From contig NZ_VKAB01000030.1 of NCBI RefSeq assembly GCF_009769385.1, forward strand, positions 1 through 64,000: a DNA stretch of 64,000 bases. The letters are read 5' to 3'. The translations under genes and the position numbers were made by a program. Of this stretch, positions 50,144 to 58,600 are shown in pieces. The first letter of the stretch is position 1. Every line of letters begins with the position of its first letter. This stretch comes from Saccharothrix deserti (GTDB taxonomy: Bacteria > Actinomycetota > Actinomycetes > Mycobacteriales > Pseudonocardiaceae). The notes under the pieces were generated by a model. The model was not told the origin of the DNA. It saw only the letters and a program-made list of their open reading frames with translations, and did not search any database.

Positions 50144-52437
50144 CGGATCCCACGCAGGGTCAGGGCGCCGCTCTCGGCGCTGATGAGCACGCCGTCGGGG
50201 TGCGAGCCGACCGCGCCGCCCTCCACGACGTCCACCGCCCGCGTGCCGACCAGGAGCAGCCGCCACTGCGACGGCGCGCCCTCGGCCTCGACCCGGATCT
50301 CGTCACCCTCGCGGTGCGTGCGGAACGTCGTGTCGCCGACCACCGTCACGTGGTCGCCGTCGGACAACTCGTACGCCTGCAGCGTGACGCCCTCGGCGTA
50401 GTCGTAGTCCGGCCGGTCGTCCACCGCGCCGACGGGCAGGATCGTGTTCGGCCGCACGAGCACCGGCGCGGTGAGGAAGTCGCAACGGTCGCGGACCCAG
50501 CGCGGGCCCTGCACGGTCTCACCGGTGAGGAGGTGCGTCCAAGTGCCCTCGGGGACGTAGTACGAGACATCGCCGTCGTCGGTGAACACCGGCGCGACCA
50601 GCAGGTCGTCGCCGAGCATGTACTGGCGTTCGAGGTGGGCGCAGCCGGGGTCGTCCGGGAACTCCACCACCATCGCCCGCATCATCGGCACGCCCTCGCC
50701 GGCGGCCTGCCGCGCCGCCTGGTCCAGGTACGGCATCAGCCGGAGCTTCAGCTTGGTGAACCGCCGCAGCACGTCCACCGACTCCTCGTCGAACAGCCAC
50801 GGCACCCGGTACGACCCGCTGCCGTGCAGCCTGCTGTGCGAGGACAACAGCCCGAACGCGATCCACCGCTTGAACACCGCCGCCGTGGGCGTGCCCTCGA
50901 AGCCGCCGATGTCGTGGCTCCAGTAGCCGAACCCGGACAGGCCGAGCGACAGCCCGCCGCGCAGGCTCTCCGCCATCGACTCGTAGGTGGCCTCGCAGTC
51001 GCCGCCCCAGTGCACCGGGAACTGCTGCCCTCCCGCCGTGGCCGACCGGGCGAACACCACCGCCTCACCCTCGCCCCGCCGCTTGCGCAGCACGTCGAAC
51101 ACGGTCTGGTTGTACAGGTGCGTGTAGTAGTTGTGCATCCGCTCCGGGTCGGAGCCGTCGTGGTAGACGACATCGGTCGGGACGCGCTCGCCGAAGTCGG
51201 TCTTGAAGCAGTCCACGCCCTGCGCCAGCAGACCGTCCAGTTTGGACGCGTACCACGCGCGGGCGGCCGGGTTGGTGAAGTCCACCAGCGCCATGCCCGG
51301 CTGCCACAGGTCCCACTGCCACACGTCGCCGTTCGGCCTGCGCAGCAGGTACCCGTTCGCCTTGCCCTCGGCGAACATCGGCGACCGCTGCGCGATGTAC
51401 GGGTTGATCCACAACGAGACACGCAGCCCTCGGGCGCGCAGCCGCTCCAGCATGCCGGCCGGGTCCGGGAACGTGCGCGGATCCCACTCGAAGTCGCACC
51501 AGTGCTGCTCGCGCATCCAGAAGCAGTCGAAGTGGAACACGCTCAACGGCAGGTCGCGTTCCAGCATCCCGTCGATGAACCCGGACACCGTCTGCTCGTC
51601 GTAGTTCGTGGTGAACGACGTGGACAGCCACAGGCCGAACGACCACGCGGGCGGCAACGCGGGCCGCCCGGTGAGCGCGGTGTACTTGCGCAGGATCTCC
51701 CTCGGCGTGGGGCCGTAGACCAGGAAGTACTCCAGCGACTGGCCCTCGACGCTGAACTGGACCTTCGACACCGCCTCCGAGCCCACCTCGAACGAGACGT
51801 GCCCGGGGTGGTTGACGAAGATCCCGTACCCGGCGTTGGTCAGGTAGAACGGGACGTTCTTGTACGCCTGCTCGCTGCTCGTGCCGCCGTCGGCGTTCCA
51901 GATGTCCACGGTCTGGCCGTTCTTGACCAGCGGCCCGAACCGCTCGCCCAGCCCGTAGACCGCGTCACCGACACCCAGGACCAACTGCTCGCGGACGTGG
52001 TGCTTGCCGTCCAGGGTCATGAAGCCGATGCCCTTGGTACCGCTGCTGGTCAGGTGACGACCGTCGGCGGTGAAGTCCACCCGCCACTCGTCGCCCCGGT
52101 GCACGCGCACCGACAGCGCACCCGCCGTCATCACCACCCCGGCCACGTCGTCGACCACCTTGGCCTCGTGCGCGGCGTCGGTGGCGAGGGCGAACGCCGG
52201 TTCCTTGGGCGTCTCCCCGGAGAAGTGCGTGATCTTCACACCGATCACGTCGGCCATCGGCGAGGTGAGGCCCAAGGTGACCACGGGCCCCTTGAGCGTG
52301 TCGCCGCGGTGCCGGATCGGGCGGGTCGACGCGTGCACGACGACCTCCCCGGGCCCCGTGGTGACGTCGTGCACCTCGATCGGATGCGCCGCCTCGACCC
52401 CGGGCCGCAGCAGCCAATAACCGTCGCTGAACTTCAC
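50140..52437 (-). CDS. GH31 alpha-xylosidase (YicI type)
   Basis: A 765-residue cytoplasmic enzyme (no signal). The N-terminal beta domain has YGLGERFGPLVKNGQ, and the barrel contains PPAWSFGLWLSTSF and FHFDCFWMRE. The nucleophile Asp lies in DCFKTDFGERVP (about 415) and the acid/base Asp in HWGGDCEATY; GYWSHDIGGFEGTP and the C-terminal beta domains complete it. The KTDFGE form with FDCFWM is typical of alpha-xylosidases rather than maltases. It would release xylose from imported xyloglucan oligosaccharides. GTG 52437 overlaps the permease stop. Confidence 0.9.
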   Translation of the reverse strand: MKFSDGYWLLRPGVEAAHPIEVHDVTTGPGEVVVHASTRPIRHRGDTLKGPVVTLGLTSPMADVIGVKITHFSGETPKEPAFALATDAAHEAKVVDDVAGVVMTAGALSVRVHRGDEWRVDFTADGRHLTSSGTKGIGFMTLDGKHHVREQLVLGVGDAVYGLGERFGPLVKNGQTVDIWNADGGTSSEQAYKNVPFYLTNAGYGIFVNHPGHVSFEVGSEAVSKVQFSVEGQSLEYFLVYGPTPREILRKYTALTGRPALPPAWSFGLWLSTSFTTNYDEQTVSGFIDGMLERDLPLSVFHFDCFWMREQHWCDFEWDPRTFPDPAGMLERLRARGLRVSLWINPYIAQRSPMFAEGKANGYLLRRPNGDVWQWDLWQPGMALVDFTNPAARAWYASKLDGLLAQGVDCFKTDFGERVPTDVVYHDGSDPERMHNYYTHLYNQTVFDVLRKRRGEGEAVVFARSATAGGQQFPVHWGGDCEATYESMAESLRGGLSLGLSGFGYWSHDIGGFEGTPTAAVFKRWIAFGLLSSHSRLHGSGSYRVPWLFDEESVDVLRRFTKLKLRLMPYLDQAARQAAGEGVPMMRAMVVEFPDDPGCAHLERQYMLGDDLLVAPVFTDDGDVSYYVPEGTWTHLLTGETVQGPRWVRDRCDFLTAPVLVRPNTILPVGAVDDRPDYDYAEGVTLQAYELSDGDHVTVVGDTTFRTHREGDEIRVEAEGAPSQWRLLLVGTRAVDVVEGGAVGSHPDGVLISAESGALTLRGIR

Positions 52438-53246
52438 TTGACCGCTCCTGCCGTGATGCCGCGGGTCAACGCGCGTTGAAAGATGAGGAAGAAGACGATG
52501 GCCGGGATGACCCCGAGCAACGCCGAGGCGCTGGTCATGGTGGCGTCCATCATCCGCTGGCCCTGGAGCACGCCCAGCGCCACCGGCACCGTCTGGTTCT
52601 CGTTCGAGATCAGCAGCACCAGCGGGAGGAAGAACTCGTTCCAGGTCCAGATGAAGAAGAACACGAACAGCACACCCAGGGTGGGCCTGCTGATCGGCAC
52701 CACGATCCGCACCAACGTCTGCCACTTGTTCGCCCCGTCGATGCGCGCGGCCTCCAGCAGTTCACGCGGGAAGCCGCCGAGCGTCGAGGTGAGCAAGTAG
52801 GTGCCGAAGGCGGCCTGGATCACCGTGAAGATGATGATGACCGCCGTCTTCGTGTCGTACAACCCGACCTCGTTGGCCAGGAAGTAGAGCGGGTAGACCA
52901 GCGCCTCCTGCGGCAGGGTGTTCGCGATCAGGAACAGCACCAGGATCCACAGCCGGCCGCGCACCCGGCCGATGCCCAGCGCGTAGGCGTTGAACACCGA
53001 CACCACGACCGCGAGCACGGCCACCGAACCGCTGATCACCACGCTGTTGAGCAACTTCTCGCCGAAGTCGACACGTTCCCAGAACGCGATGACGCCGTCC
53101 AGCGACACCCCGCTCGGCAGGCTGAGCGGCCCGCCGGTGGAGTACTCCTCCGGCGTCTTCACCGCGTTGAGCACCACGATGAAGAACGGCACCAGCATCA
53201 CCACGGCGAGCACGATCATCGACCACAGCACGGCGTGCCGCCTCAT
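52434..53246 (-). CDS. ABC sugar transporter permease, MalG type
   Basis: A 270-residue permease with six helices. The cytoplasmic EAA loop appears as ELLEAARIDGANKWQTLVRIVVPISRPTLG (core EAARIDGANKW, about residues 165-176), and the first helix is VLWSMIVLAVVMLVPFFIVVLNA. ATG start 53246 sits exactly at the upstream permease stop (shared A), and the stop overlaps the GH31 start. It forms the import channel with the MalF-type partner. No ATPase gene is present, as in other actinobacterial CUT1 systems that use a shared MsiK-like ATPase. Confidence 0.92.
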   Translation of the reverse strand: MRRHAVLWSMIVLAVVMLVPFFIVVLNAVKTPEEYSTGGPLSLPSGVSLDGVIAFWERVDFGEKLLNSVVISGSVAVLAVVVSVFNAYALGIGRVRGRLWILVLFLIANTLPQEALVYPLYFLANEVGLYDTKTAVIIIFTVIQAAFGTYLLTSTLGGFPRELLEAARIDGANKWQTLVRIVVPISRPTLGVLFVFFFIWTWNEFFLPLVLLISNENQTVPVALGVLQGQRMMDATMTSASALLGVIPAIVFFLIFQRALTRGITAGAVK

Positions 53247-54148
53247 CAGCGCTCACCCCGGTTCTGCACCCGCAGGAACACCGAGGTCAGCACCAGGATC
53301 AGCACCGTCAGCACGGTCGCGATCGCGGCGCCGTAGCCGACCTGGGTCTTCTCGAAGAAGTTCTGGAACGAGTAGTACGACGGGACGTTCGTCGAACCAC
53401 CCGGACCGCCCCTGGTCAGCACGTAGATCGGGGCGAACACCTTCAACGCCGCGATCGTGCAGGTCAGCAGCACGACGAAGATCTCGGGCCGGATCTGCGG
53501 CACGGTGACGTGCCAGAACCGGCCCCACCACGACGCGCCGTCCAGCTCCGCGGCCTCGTGCAGCGACGGGTCGACCCGCTGCATCCCGGCCATGAAGATC
53601 ACCACCGGGTAGCCGACCTGGATCCACAGCATCACGCCCATCACGGTCCACAGCGCCAGGTCCGGGTCGCCGAGCCAGTTCTGCGCCAACGAGTCCAGCC
53701 CGACGGCGCGCAGCACCTCGTTCAGCGCGCCGTCCTGCGGGGCCAGGATCCAGCTCCACACGATCCCGGCCACCGCGATGGGCAGCACCTGCGGCAGGTA
53801 GATGCACGCCCGCAGGATGGCCGCGTGCCGCGAGCCGAACTGCTTGCCGATGAAGTCGAACAGGGCAGCCGCGATCACCAGCCCGGCCAGGGTCGGCAGG
53901 ATCGCCATCGCGACCACCAGGCCGACGTTGTGCCGGAAGGACGCCCAGAACGTCCCGTCCGACATCAGCCGCACGTAGTTGTCCAGGCCGATCCACTCCG
54001 GCTCGCCCGCGCCGGACCACTCGGTGAAGCTGATGCCGATGTTCATCCCGAACGGCACCAGGATCACCGCGAGCAGCAGCAGTCCGCCGGGGATGAGGAA
54101 CAGCAGGTACGACCCGCGGTCGCGGATCGAGGTGGGGACCAGACTCAT
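53246..54148 (-). CDS. ABC sugar transporter permease, MalF type
   Basis: A 300-residue CUT1 permease with six predicted helices (first LLFLIPGGLLLLAVILVPFGM). The EAA motif reads LHEAAELDGASWWGRFWHVTVPQIRPEI (core EAAELDGASWW, about 210). ATG 54148 overlaps the stop of the binding-protein gene (ATGA). The large second periplasmic segment contains the MSDGTFWASFRHN region typical of the family. Partner of the MalG-type protein downstream. Confidence 0.92.
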   Translation of the reverse strand: MSLVPTSIRDRGSYLLFLIPGGLLLLAVILVPFGMNIGISFTEWSGAGEPEWIGLDNYVRLMSDGTFWASFRHNVGLVVAMAILPTLAGLVIAAALFDFIGKQFGSRHAAILRACIYLPQVLPIAVAGIVWSWILAPQDGALNEVLRAVGLDSLAQNWLGDPDLALWTVMGVMLWIQVGYPVVIFMAGMQRVDPSLHEAAELDGASWWGRFWHVTVPQIRPEIFVVLLTCTIAALKVFAPIYVLTRGGPGGSTNVPSYYSFQNFFEKTQVGYGAAIATVLTVLILVLTSVFLRVQNRGER

Positions 54149-55422
54149 TTGCCTACGCTCGCCAGGTTCTCCTTGTAGTAGTCGGACAGCTCCGTCAACA
54201 CCTCGTGCGGACCCGCCTGACCGGTGATCAGCTTCTGCACCGACGAGACCTGCACGTCGTAGAAGCCGGGCGCGGGCCAGTCCGGGTAGAACGCCAGCCG
54301 GTCGCCCTCGCTCAGCTCGCTGAAGTCGTCGTTGAGCTGCTTGGCCTTCGGGTCGGCCGCGGGCGTGTCGCTCGGCGCGACCGCCACACCGCCCGCGTCG
54401 CGCAGCTTGTCCTGGATCGCCGGGGACATGGTGATCTCGATGAAGTCGTAGGCCAGCTGCTTGTTCTTCGCACCCTTCGGCACCACCCACAGGTTGCCGC
54501 TGGACCCGGAGGTCATGCCCGGCCACGGCACCGAGGCCCACTGGAAGTCCTTCACCTGGGCCTGCACCCGGCCGTACCACCAGCTGCCGCTGATCATGAT
54601 CGGGTTCTTGCCCTGCATGAACGCCAGGCCCATGTCCTCGGCCTTCACCCCGGCCGAGTCCTTGCTGATGTAGCCCTCGCGCAGCCACTCGGCGAACGTC
54701 TCCGCGCCGTACACCCACGCCTTGTCGTGGAAGTCCACGTCACCGGTGTAGCGCTGGAACCGGTCGACCCAGTCGCGGTCGGCCTTGGTGAGCGCCAGCT
54801 GGTACAGGATCTGGTGCGCCGGGTACTCCGCGCCGCCCACCGCGAGCGGCGTGATGCCGGCGGCCACGAACTTCTTCATCGCGGCGGTCAGCTCGTCGAG
54901 CGTCTTCGGCGCCGCGAGGCCCTGCTGGTCGAACATGTCCTTGTTGTAGTAGACCATCACGTACTCGGCGTAGTTGGGGATGCCGTACCACTTGCCGGAT
55001 CCCATCACGCCGCGCTCGTCGTACTTGGCCGTGGTGTCGATGCCGGGGCCGAGCTTCTTGTCCCAGCCGCGCTTGGCGACCTCTTCGCTGATGTCGGTCA
55101 GCAGCCCCTGCCTGGACAGCAGGCCCGCGGTCGCGTTGCCCTTGTTGTACTCCAGGATGTCCGGCGCGTCCTTGGAGTTGAGCACCATCGGCGCGGTCTT
55201 CTGGATCTGTTCGAAGCCCTTCTCCTCGAACTCGACCTTCACGCCCGGGTGGGAGGCCTCGAACTGCTTGATCGCCTCCGCCCACGCCACGCCCATGGCG
55301 CTGTCCGGCCCCTCGTAGTGCCACAGCTTGAGGGTGTTGCTGTCGGAGGCGCTGTCCGAACCTCCGCAGCCGGCCACAGCCATCAGGGCCGCGACGGCGG
55401 CCACCAGGAGTCGCTTGGGCAT
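54145..55422 (-). CDS. Sugar-binding lipoprotein of the ABC importer
   Basis: A 425-residue family 1 solute-binding protein. The signal peptide LLVAAVAALMAVAGCGGS ends in a lipobox (AVAGC), so the mature Cys is lipid-anchored. Family regions are TLKLWHYEGPDSAMGVAW, a PDILEYNKGNATAGLLS, GKWYGIPNYAEYVMVYYNKDMF, FMQGKNPIMISGSWWYGRV and the C-terminal helices. ATG 55422 overlaps the GH3 stop by one base (TGATG). Ligand likely an oligosaccharide from xyloglucan, arabinan or galactan, inferred from the enzymes around it. Confidence 0.92.
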   Translation of the reverse strand: MPKRLLVAAVAALMAVAGCGGSDSASDSNTLKLWHYEGPDSAMGVAWAEAIKQFEASHPGVKVEFEEKGFEQIQKTAPMVLNSKDAPDILEYNKGNATAGLLSRQGLLTDISEEVAKRGWDKKLGPGIDTTAKYDERGVMGSGKWYGIPNYAEYVMVYYNKDMFDQQGLAAPKTLDELTAAMKKFVAAGITPLAVGGAEYPAHQILYQLALTKADRDWVDRFQRYTGDVDFHDKAWVYGAETFAEWLREGYISKDSAGVKAEDMGLAFMQGKNPIMISGSWWYGRVQAQVKDFQWASVPWPGMTSGSSGNLWVVPKGAKNKQLAYDFIEITMSPAIQDKLRDAGGVAVAPSDTPAADPKAKQLNDDFSELSEGDRLAFYPDWPAPGFYDVQVSSVQKLITGQAGPHEVLTELSDYYKENLASVGK

Positions 55423-58334
55423 CAGGAATCCCCCACGGTGAACTCGTCGATCCGGGTCTTCCCCGCGAAGACCAGGTACACGTCCTGCCGTCCGGTCGCG
55501 TCGCGCAACGGCGTCGAGACCGACGTCCAGGAGTACTTGTCGGCCGTGGTCGGCACGGCGAGCGTGCCCACCAGTCGGCCGGTGGGACCGCCGAGGCGCA
55601 CCTCGACGGTCGTCGGCGCGTCCGCGTTCGCCACGCGCGCCGACAGCGACCGGGCGGACCGGCCGAGGTTCACGTCCTTGAAGGCGATCCACTGGCCGGC
55701 TGCCGTCGCGCCGACGGCGGTGCCGCGTTCCTTGGTGGTGTCCACCAGGGTCACGCCGGAGTAGTCGTCGAAGTTCTGCGCCTGAGTGGTCTTGCGCAGG
55801 TCGCGCGGCGGGATCGTCTCGCCGCGCACGGTGATCGGGCGGGTCAGCCCGCCGACGACCAGGTCGTGCGGCGCGGTCTCCACCACCCGCTTCTCGCGCG
55901 TCACGTCCCAGAAGGACAGATCGGCCGCGCGGACGGTGAACTCGACCGTCCTGGTCTCACCGGGCCGCAGCTGCACGCGTTCGAAGGCGCGCAGCTGCCT
56001 GACCGGCTGCGGCACCCGTGACTGCTTCTGCCGCGAGAACAGCTGGACCACCTCGGCACCGGCCCGACCGCCGGTGTTCGTCACGTCCACCCGGACCTTC
56101 ACCTGACCGGAGGCGTCGACCAGTGCCCGGTCCAGTCGCAACTTCGAGTAGCGGAACGACGTGTAGCTCAGCCCGTACCCGAACGGGTACAGCGGCTTGC
56201 CGCGGAAGTACTGGTAGGTGTGCCCCGACTTGGAGATGTCGTACTGGAGCATGTCCGGCAGGTCCGCGTCCGACCGGTACCACGTCTGGGTCAGCTTGCC
56301 GCTGGGGTTGTGGTCGCCGAACAGCACGTCGGCGATCGCGTGCCCGGTCTCCTGGCCCGCGTGCGTGGTCCAGAGGATCGCGGGCAGGTCCGCGGTGTCC
56401 CAGTCGCCCGAGTACGGGTAGCTGCTCTCCAGCACGACGATCGTGCGCGGGTTGGCCTTGCGCACCGCGTCGATCACGGCCCGCTGGCCTGCGGGGAGCA
56501 CGGTGGTGTTGCGGTCGTCGTCCTCACGGCCGTTGATGAACGGCATGCTGCCGACCACCACGACCGCGGCGTCGGCGCCCTTGGCCGCCGCCACGGCGCT
56601 GTCGACACCGCTGCGCACGACCTCGCGCCCGAACTTCGTCGCGGCCTCCGGCGTCTCGGCGCCCACGGTGAGCCGACCGTCCGCGCCCACGACCACGTAC
56701 CTGTTCCGGCCGAACCACGACTGCGTGATGTCGTTGCCGGCGTACTCCAGCACGTACGAGCCGTCGGCCTGGGCCACGAGCTTGAACTGCTGCTGGACGA
56801 ACCAGCCGTTGGGCTGCACCGCGTTGTTGACCAGGCTGCGCCCGTCACCCAGGGACACGGTCTTGCCGTTGGCCGCCGCACGGAGCGTGATGGTGCCCTC
56901 GCCCCAGTCGAACACGTCCAGCCCGCTCGCGCCGGTCGGCGTCGCCTCGGTGGCGGTCAGCGCCGCGCCGGAGTCCGCAGCGGACGCCGTGACGTAGTTG
57001 CCGGTGGCCAGGTTCTTCAGCCTGATCCGGTCCACGCCTTCGCTGGAGGTGACCTCGGCGCGTTCCGCGAGACCCTTCACCGGGGTGATCCGGTAGGGCA
57101 TGGTGCCGGAGTACCAGTCCTCGTACAGCGTGTCGGCGAGCTGGCCGACGACCGCGACCTTCTTCGTGTCCGCAGTGGACAGCGGCAGGGTGTTGTTGTC
57201 ATTGCGCAGCAGCACGACCTGCTCGGCGGCGGCCCGTCGGGCGAGCTGCCGGTGCTCCGGCGAGTCGATCACGTCCGGCGTGATGCTCGCGTACGGGTTG
57301 CGACCGGGCGGGTCGAACTCGCCGAGCCGGAACCGGATCGACAGCACGTGCCGCGCGGCCTCCTCGACCTCCGCCACGGACAGCAAACCCTGGCTGATCG
57401 CGGTCTTGATCGCCGTCGTGGTCGGGGCGGAGTTCTGGTCGTTCTCGGTGAAGCTGTCCAGCCCCGCCCGGACGGCCGCCGCGTTCCCCTCCGCCCTGGT
57501 GGCGTAGTACCGCTGCGAACCGGTGAGGTTCGACGCGCCGCCGGCGTCACCGACGATCAGCAGGTCCTCGTCGGTCCACGAGCGCACCACGTCGTCCAGT
57601 TCGGGGCCCACGTGCGTCGGGCGGCCGTTGACCAGGTTGTACGAGGCCATCACGCCGGTCGCGGCGTTCGCCGAGATGGCCGGCTTGAACGCGGCCTCGT
57701 CGTAGTCCTTGAGGATGCGCGGCGGGACGATCGAATCGACGGTGGTGCGGTGGTTCTCCACGTTGTAGGCCACGTAGTGCTTCAACGTCGGCGCGGCCTG
57801 GAGGTAGTCGGGGTGGTCGCCCTGCACGCCCTGGCCGAACGCGGTGGAGATCCGCCCGGTCAGGTACGGGTCCTCCGAGTAACCCTCCTCGTTGCGCCCC
57901 CACCGGGGGTCGCGCAACAGGTTCACCACCGGGGCCCACAGGTTCAGGCCGTTGAACGCCGGGTTCCGCGCGTGGAAGCCCCGGGCCTCGCGGCCGGTCA
58001 CGGCGCCGATCCGTTCGACCAGTTCGGGATTCCACGTGTTCGCCAGCCCCAGCGCCTGCGGGAAGACCGTCGACTCACCGAGCCACGCGACGCCGTGCAG
58101 CGCCTCGGTGCCGGTCTTGAACGCGCCTATCCCGAGTCTCGGGATCGCGGGTTGGTACTGGTGCAGCAGCGACACCTTCTCGTCGACCGTCAGCCTGCCC
58201 AGCAGGTCGTCGACCCGGGTGGCGCGCGGCAGGTCCGGGTCGCGGAACGGGAGCTCTTGGGCGTGTGCCGGCAACGGGGCCAGTACCAGCGAGGCGACCA
58301 GTGTCAACAGCACCGGGCGGCGTGCTCTCGACAC
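55422..58334 (-). CDS. Secreted GH3 beta-glycosidase with beta-trefoil-like insert and CBM6-like tail
   Basis: A 970-residue enzyme from GTG 58334 (AAGGGGG upstream), signal peptide VLLTLVASLVLAPLPAHA. The GH3 barrel shows NLWAPVVNLLRDPRWGRNEEGYSEDPYL, read as VVNLLRDPRWGRNEEGYSED, with the KHYVAYNVE segment and the nucleophile Asp in LLIVGDAGGAS (about 270). The alpha/beta domain has VVLLRNDNNTLPL and KKVAVVGQLAD. Between these core elements about 130 residues (from DRIRLKNLATGNYVTA to about VVVGADGRLTVGAETP) look like a fascin/beta-trefoil insert. A fibronectin-III-like domain and a C-terminal CBM6-like domain (AQNFDDYSGV, GQWIAFKDVNLG) follow. Substrate beta-glucoside or beta-xyloside. First gene of the operon. 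Confidence 0.9.
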   Translation of the reverse strand: MSRARRPVLLTLVASLVLAPLPAHAQELPFRDPDLPRATRVDDLLGRLTVDEKVSLLHQYQPAIPRLGIGAFKTGTEALHGVAWLGESTVFPQALGLANTWNPELVERIGAVTGREARGFHARNPAFNGLNLWAPVVNLLRDPRWGRNEEGYSEDPYLTGRISTAFGQGVQGDHPDYLQAAPTLKHYVAYNVENHRTTVDSIVPPRILKDYDEAAFKPAISANAATGVMASYNLVNGRPTHVGPELDDVVRSWTDEDLLIVGDAGGASNLTGSQRYYATRAEGNAAAVRAGLDSFTENDQNSAPTTTAIKTAISQGLLSVAEVEEAARHVLSIRFRLGEFDPPGRNPYASITPDVIDSPEHRQLARRAAAEQVVLLRNDNNTLPLSTADTKKVAVVGQLADTLYEDWYSGTMPYRITPVKGLAERAEVTSSEGVDRIRLKNLATGNYVTASAADSGAALTATEATPTGASGLDVFDWGEGTITLRAAANGKTVSLGDGRSLVNNAVQPNGWFVQQQFKLVAQADGSYVLEYAGNDITQSWFGRNRYVVVGADGRLTVGAETPEAATKFGREVVRSGVDSAVAAAKGADAAVVVVGSMPFINGREDDDRNTTVLPAGQRAVIDAVRKANPRTIVVLESSYPYSGDWDTADLPAILWTTHAGQETGHAIADVLFGDHNPSGKLTQTWYRSDADLPDMLQYDISKSGHTYQYFRGKPLYPFGYGLSYTSFRYSKLRLDRALVDASGQVKVRVDVTNTGGRAGAEVVQLFSRQKQSRVPQPVRQLRAFERVQLRPGETRTVEFTVRAADLSFWDVTREKRVVETAPHDLVVGGLTRPITVRGETIPPRDLRKTTQAQNFDDYSGVTLVDTTKERGTAVGATAAGQWIAFKDVNLGRSARSLSARVANADAPTTVEVRLGGPTGRLVGTLAVPTTADKYSWTSVSTPLRDATGRQDVYLVFAGKTRIDEFTVGDS

Positions 58335-58378
58335 GGACGTCCCCCTTCGCATCAGGGCAGCGTGGAGCTCCCTCGTCA

Positions 58379-58392
58379 TCGAAGCGCTTCGA
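58379..58392. promoter_or_regulatory. Perfect LacI-type palindrome TCGAAGCGCTTCGA
   Basis: A 14-bp perfect palindrome with the LacI-family central CG, 45-58 bp upstream of the GH3 GTG start. Differs in its arms from the TGTTAACG type sites further upstream, so it may be read by a different LacI protein. Confidence 0.55.
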
Positions 58393-58446
58393 CATTGCAC
58401 GGTAGAGGCCGGCCGCGACCGGCGCAACGGCCGGTTGAGTGAAGAT

Positions 58447-58565
58447 TGTTAACGCTAATTAACTTGACACCACATATTGACAACGGCGCGCGCACCGGGT
58501 TACCAATATGCCCCCGCCACCGTTAACCCGCTGTTTCGCAACTGCTCGAAATGTTAACGCTAACA
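58447..58565. promoter_or_regulatory. LacI-type operators in the GH3 / GH43 divergent promoter
   Basis: TGTTAACGCTAATT (58447-58460) and TGTTAACGCTAACA (58552-58565) are in the same orientation about 105 bp apart, ten helical turns, and could support looping. CGTTAACC (58521-58528) is a half-site. They match the sites upstream of the LacI gene. The second lies 36 bp before the GH43 start. TTGACA-like hexamers (TTGACACC at 58464, TTGACAAC at 58478) between them are promoter candidates. Confidence 0.65.
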
Positions 58566-58600
58566 ATCGCCGCCGACCCCTACCGACCCGAGAGCCGCCC

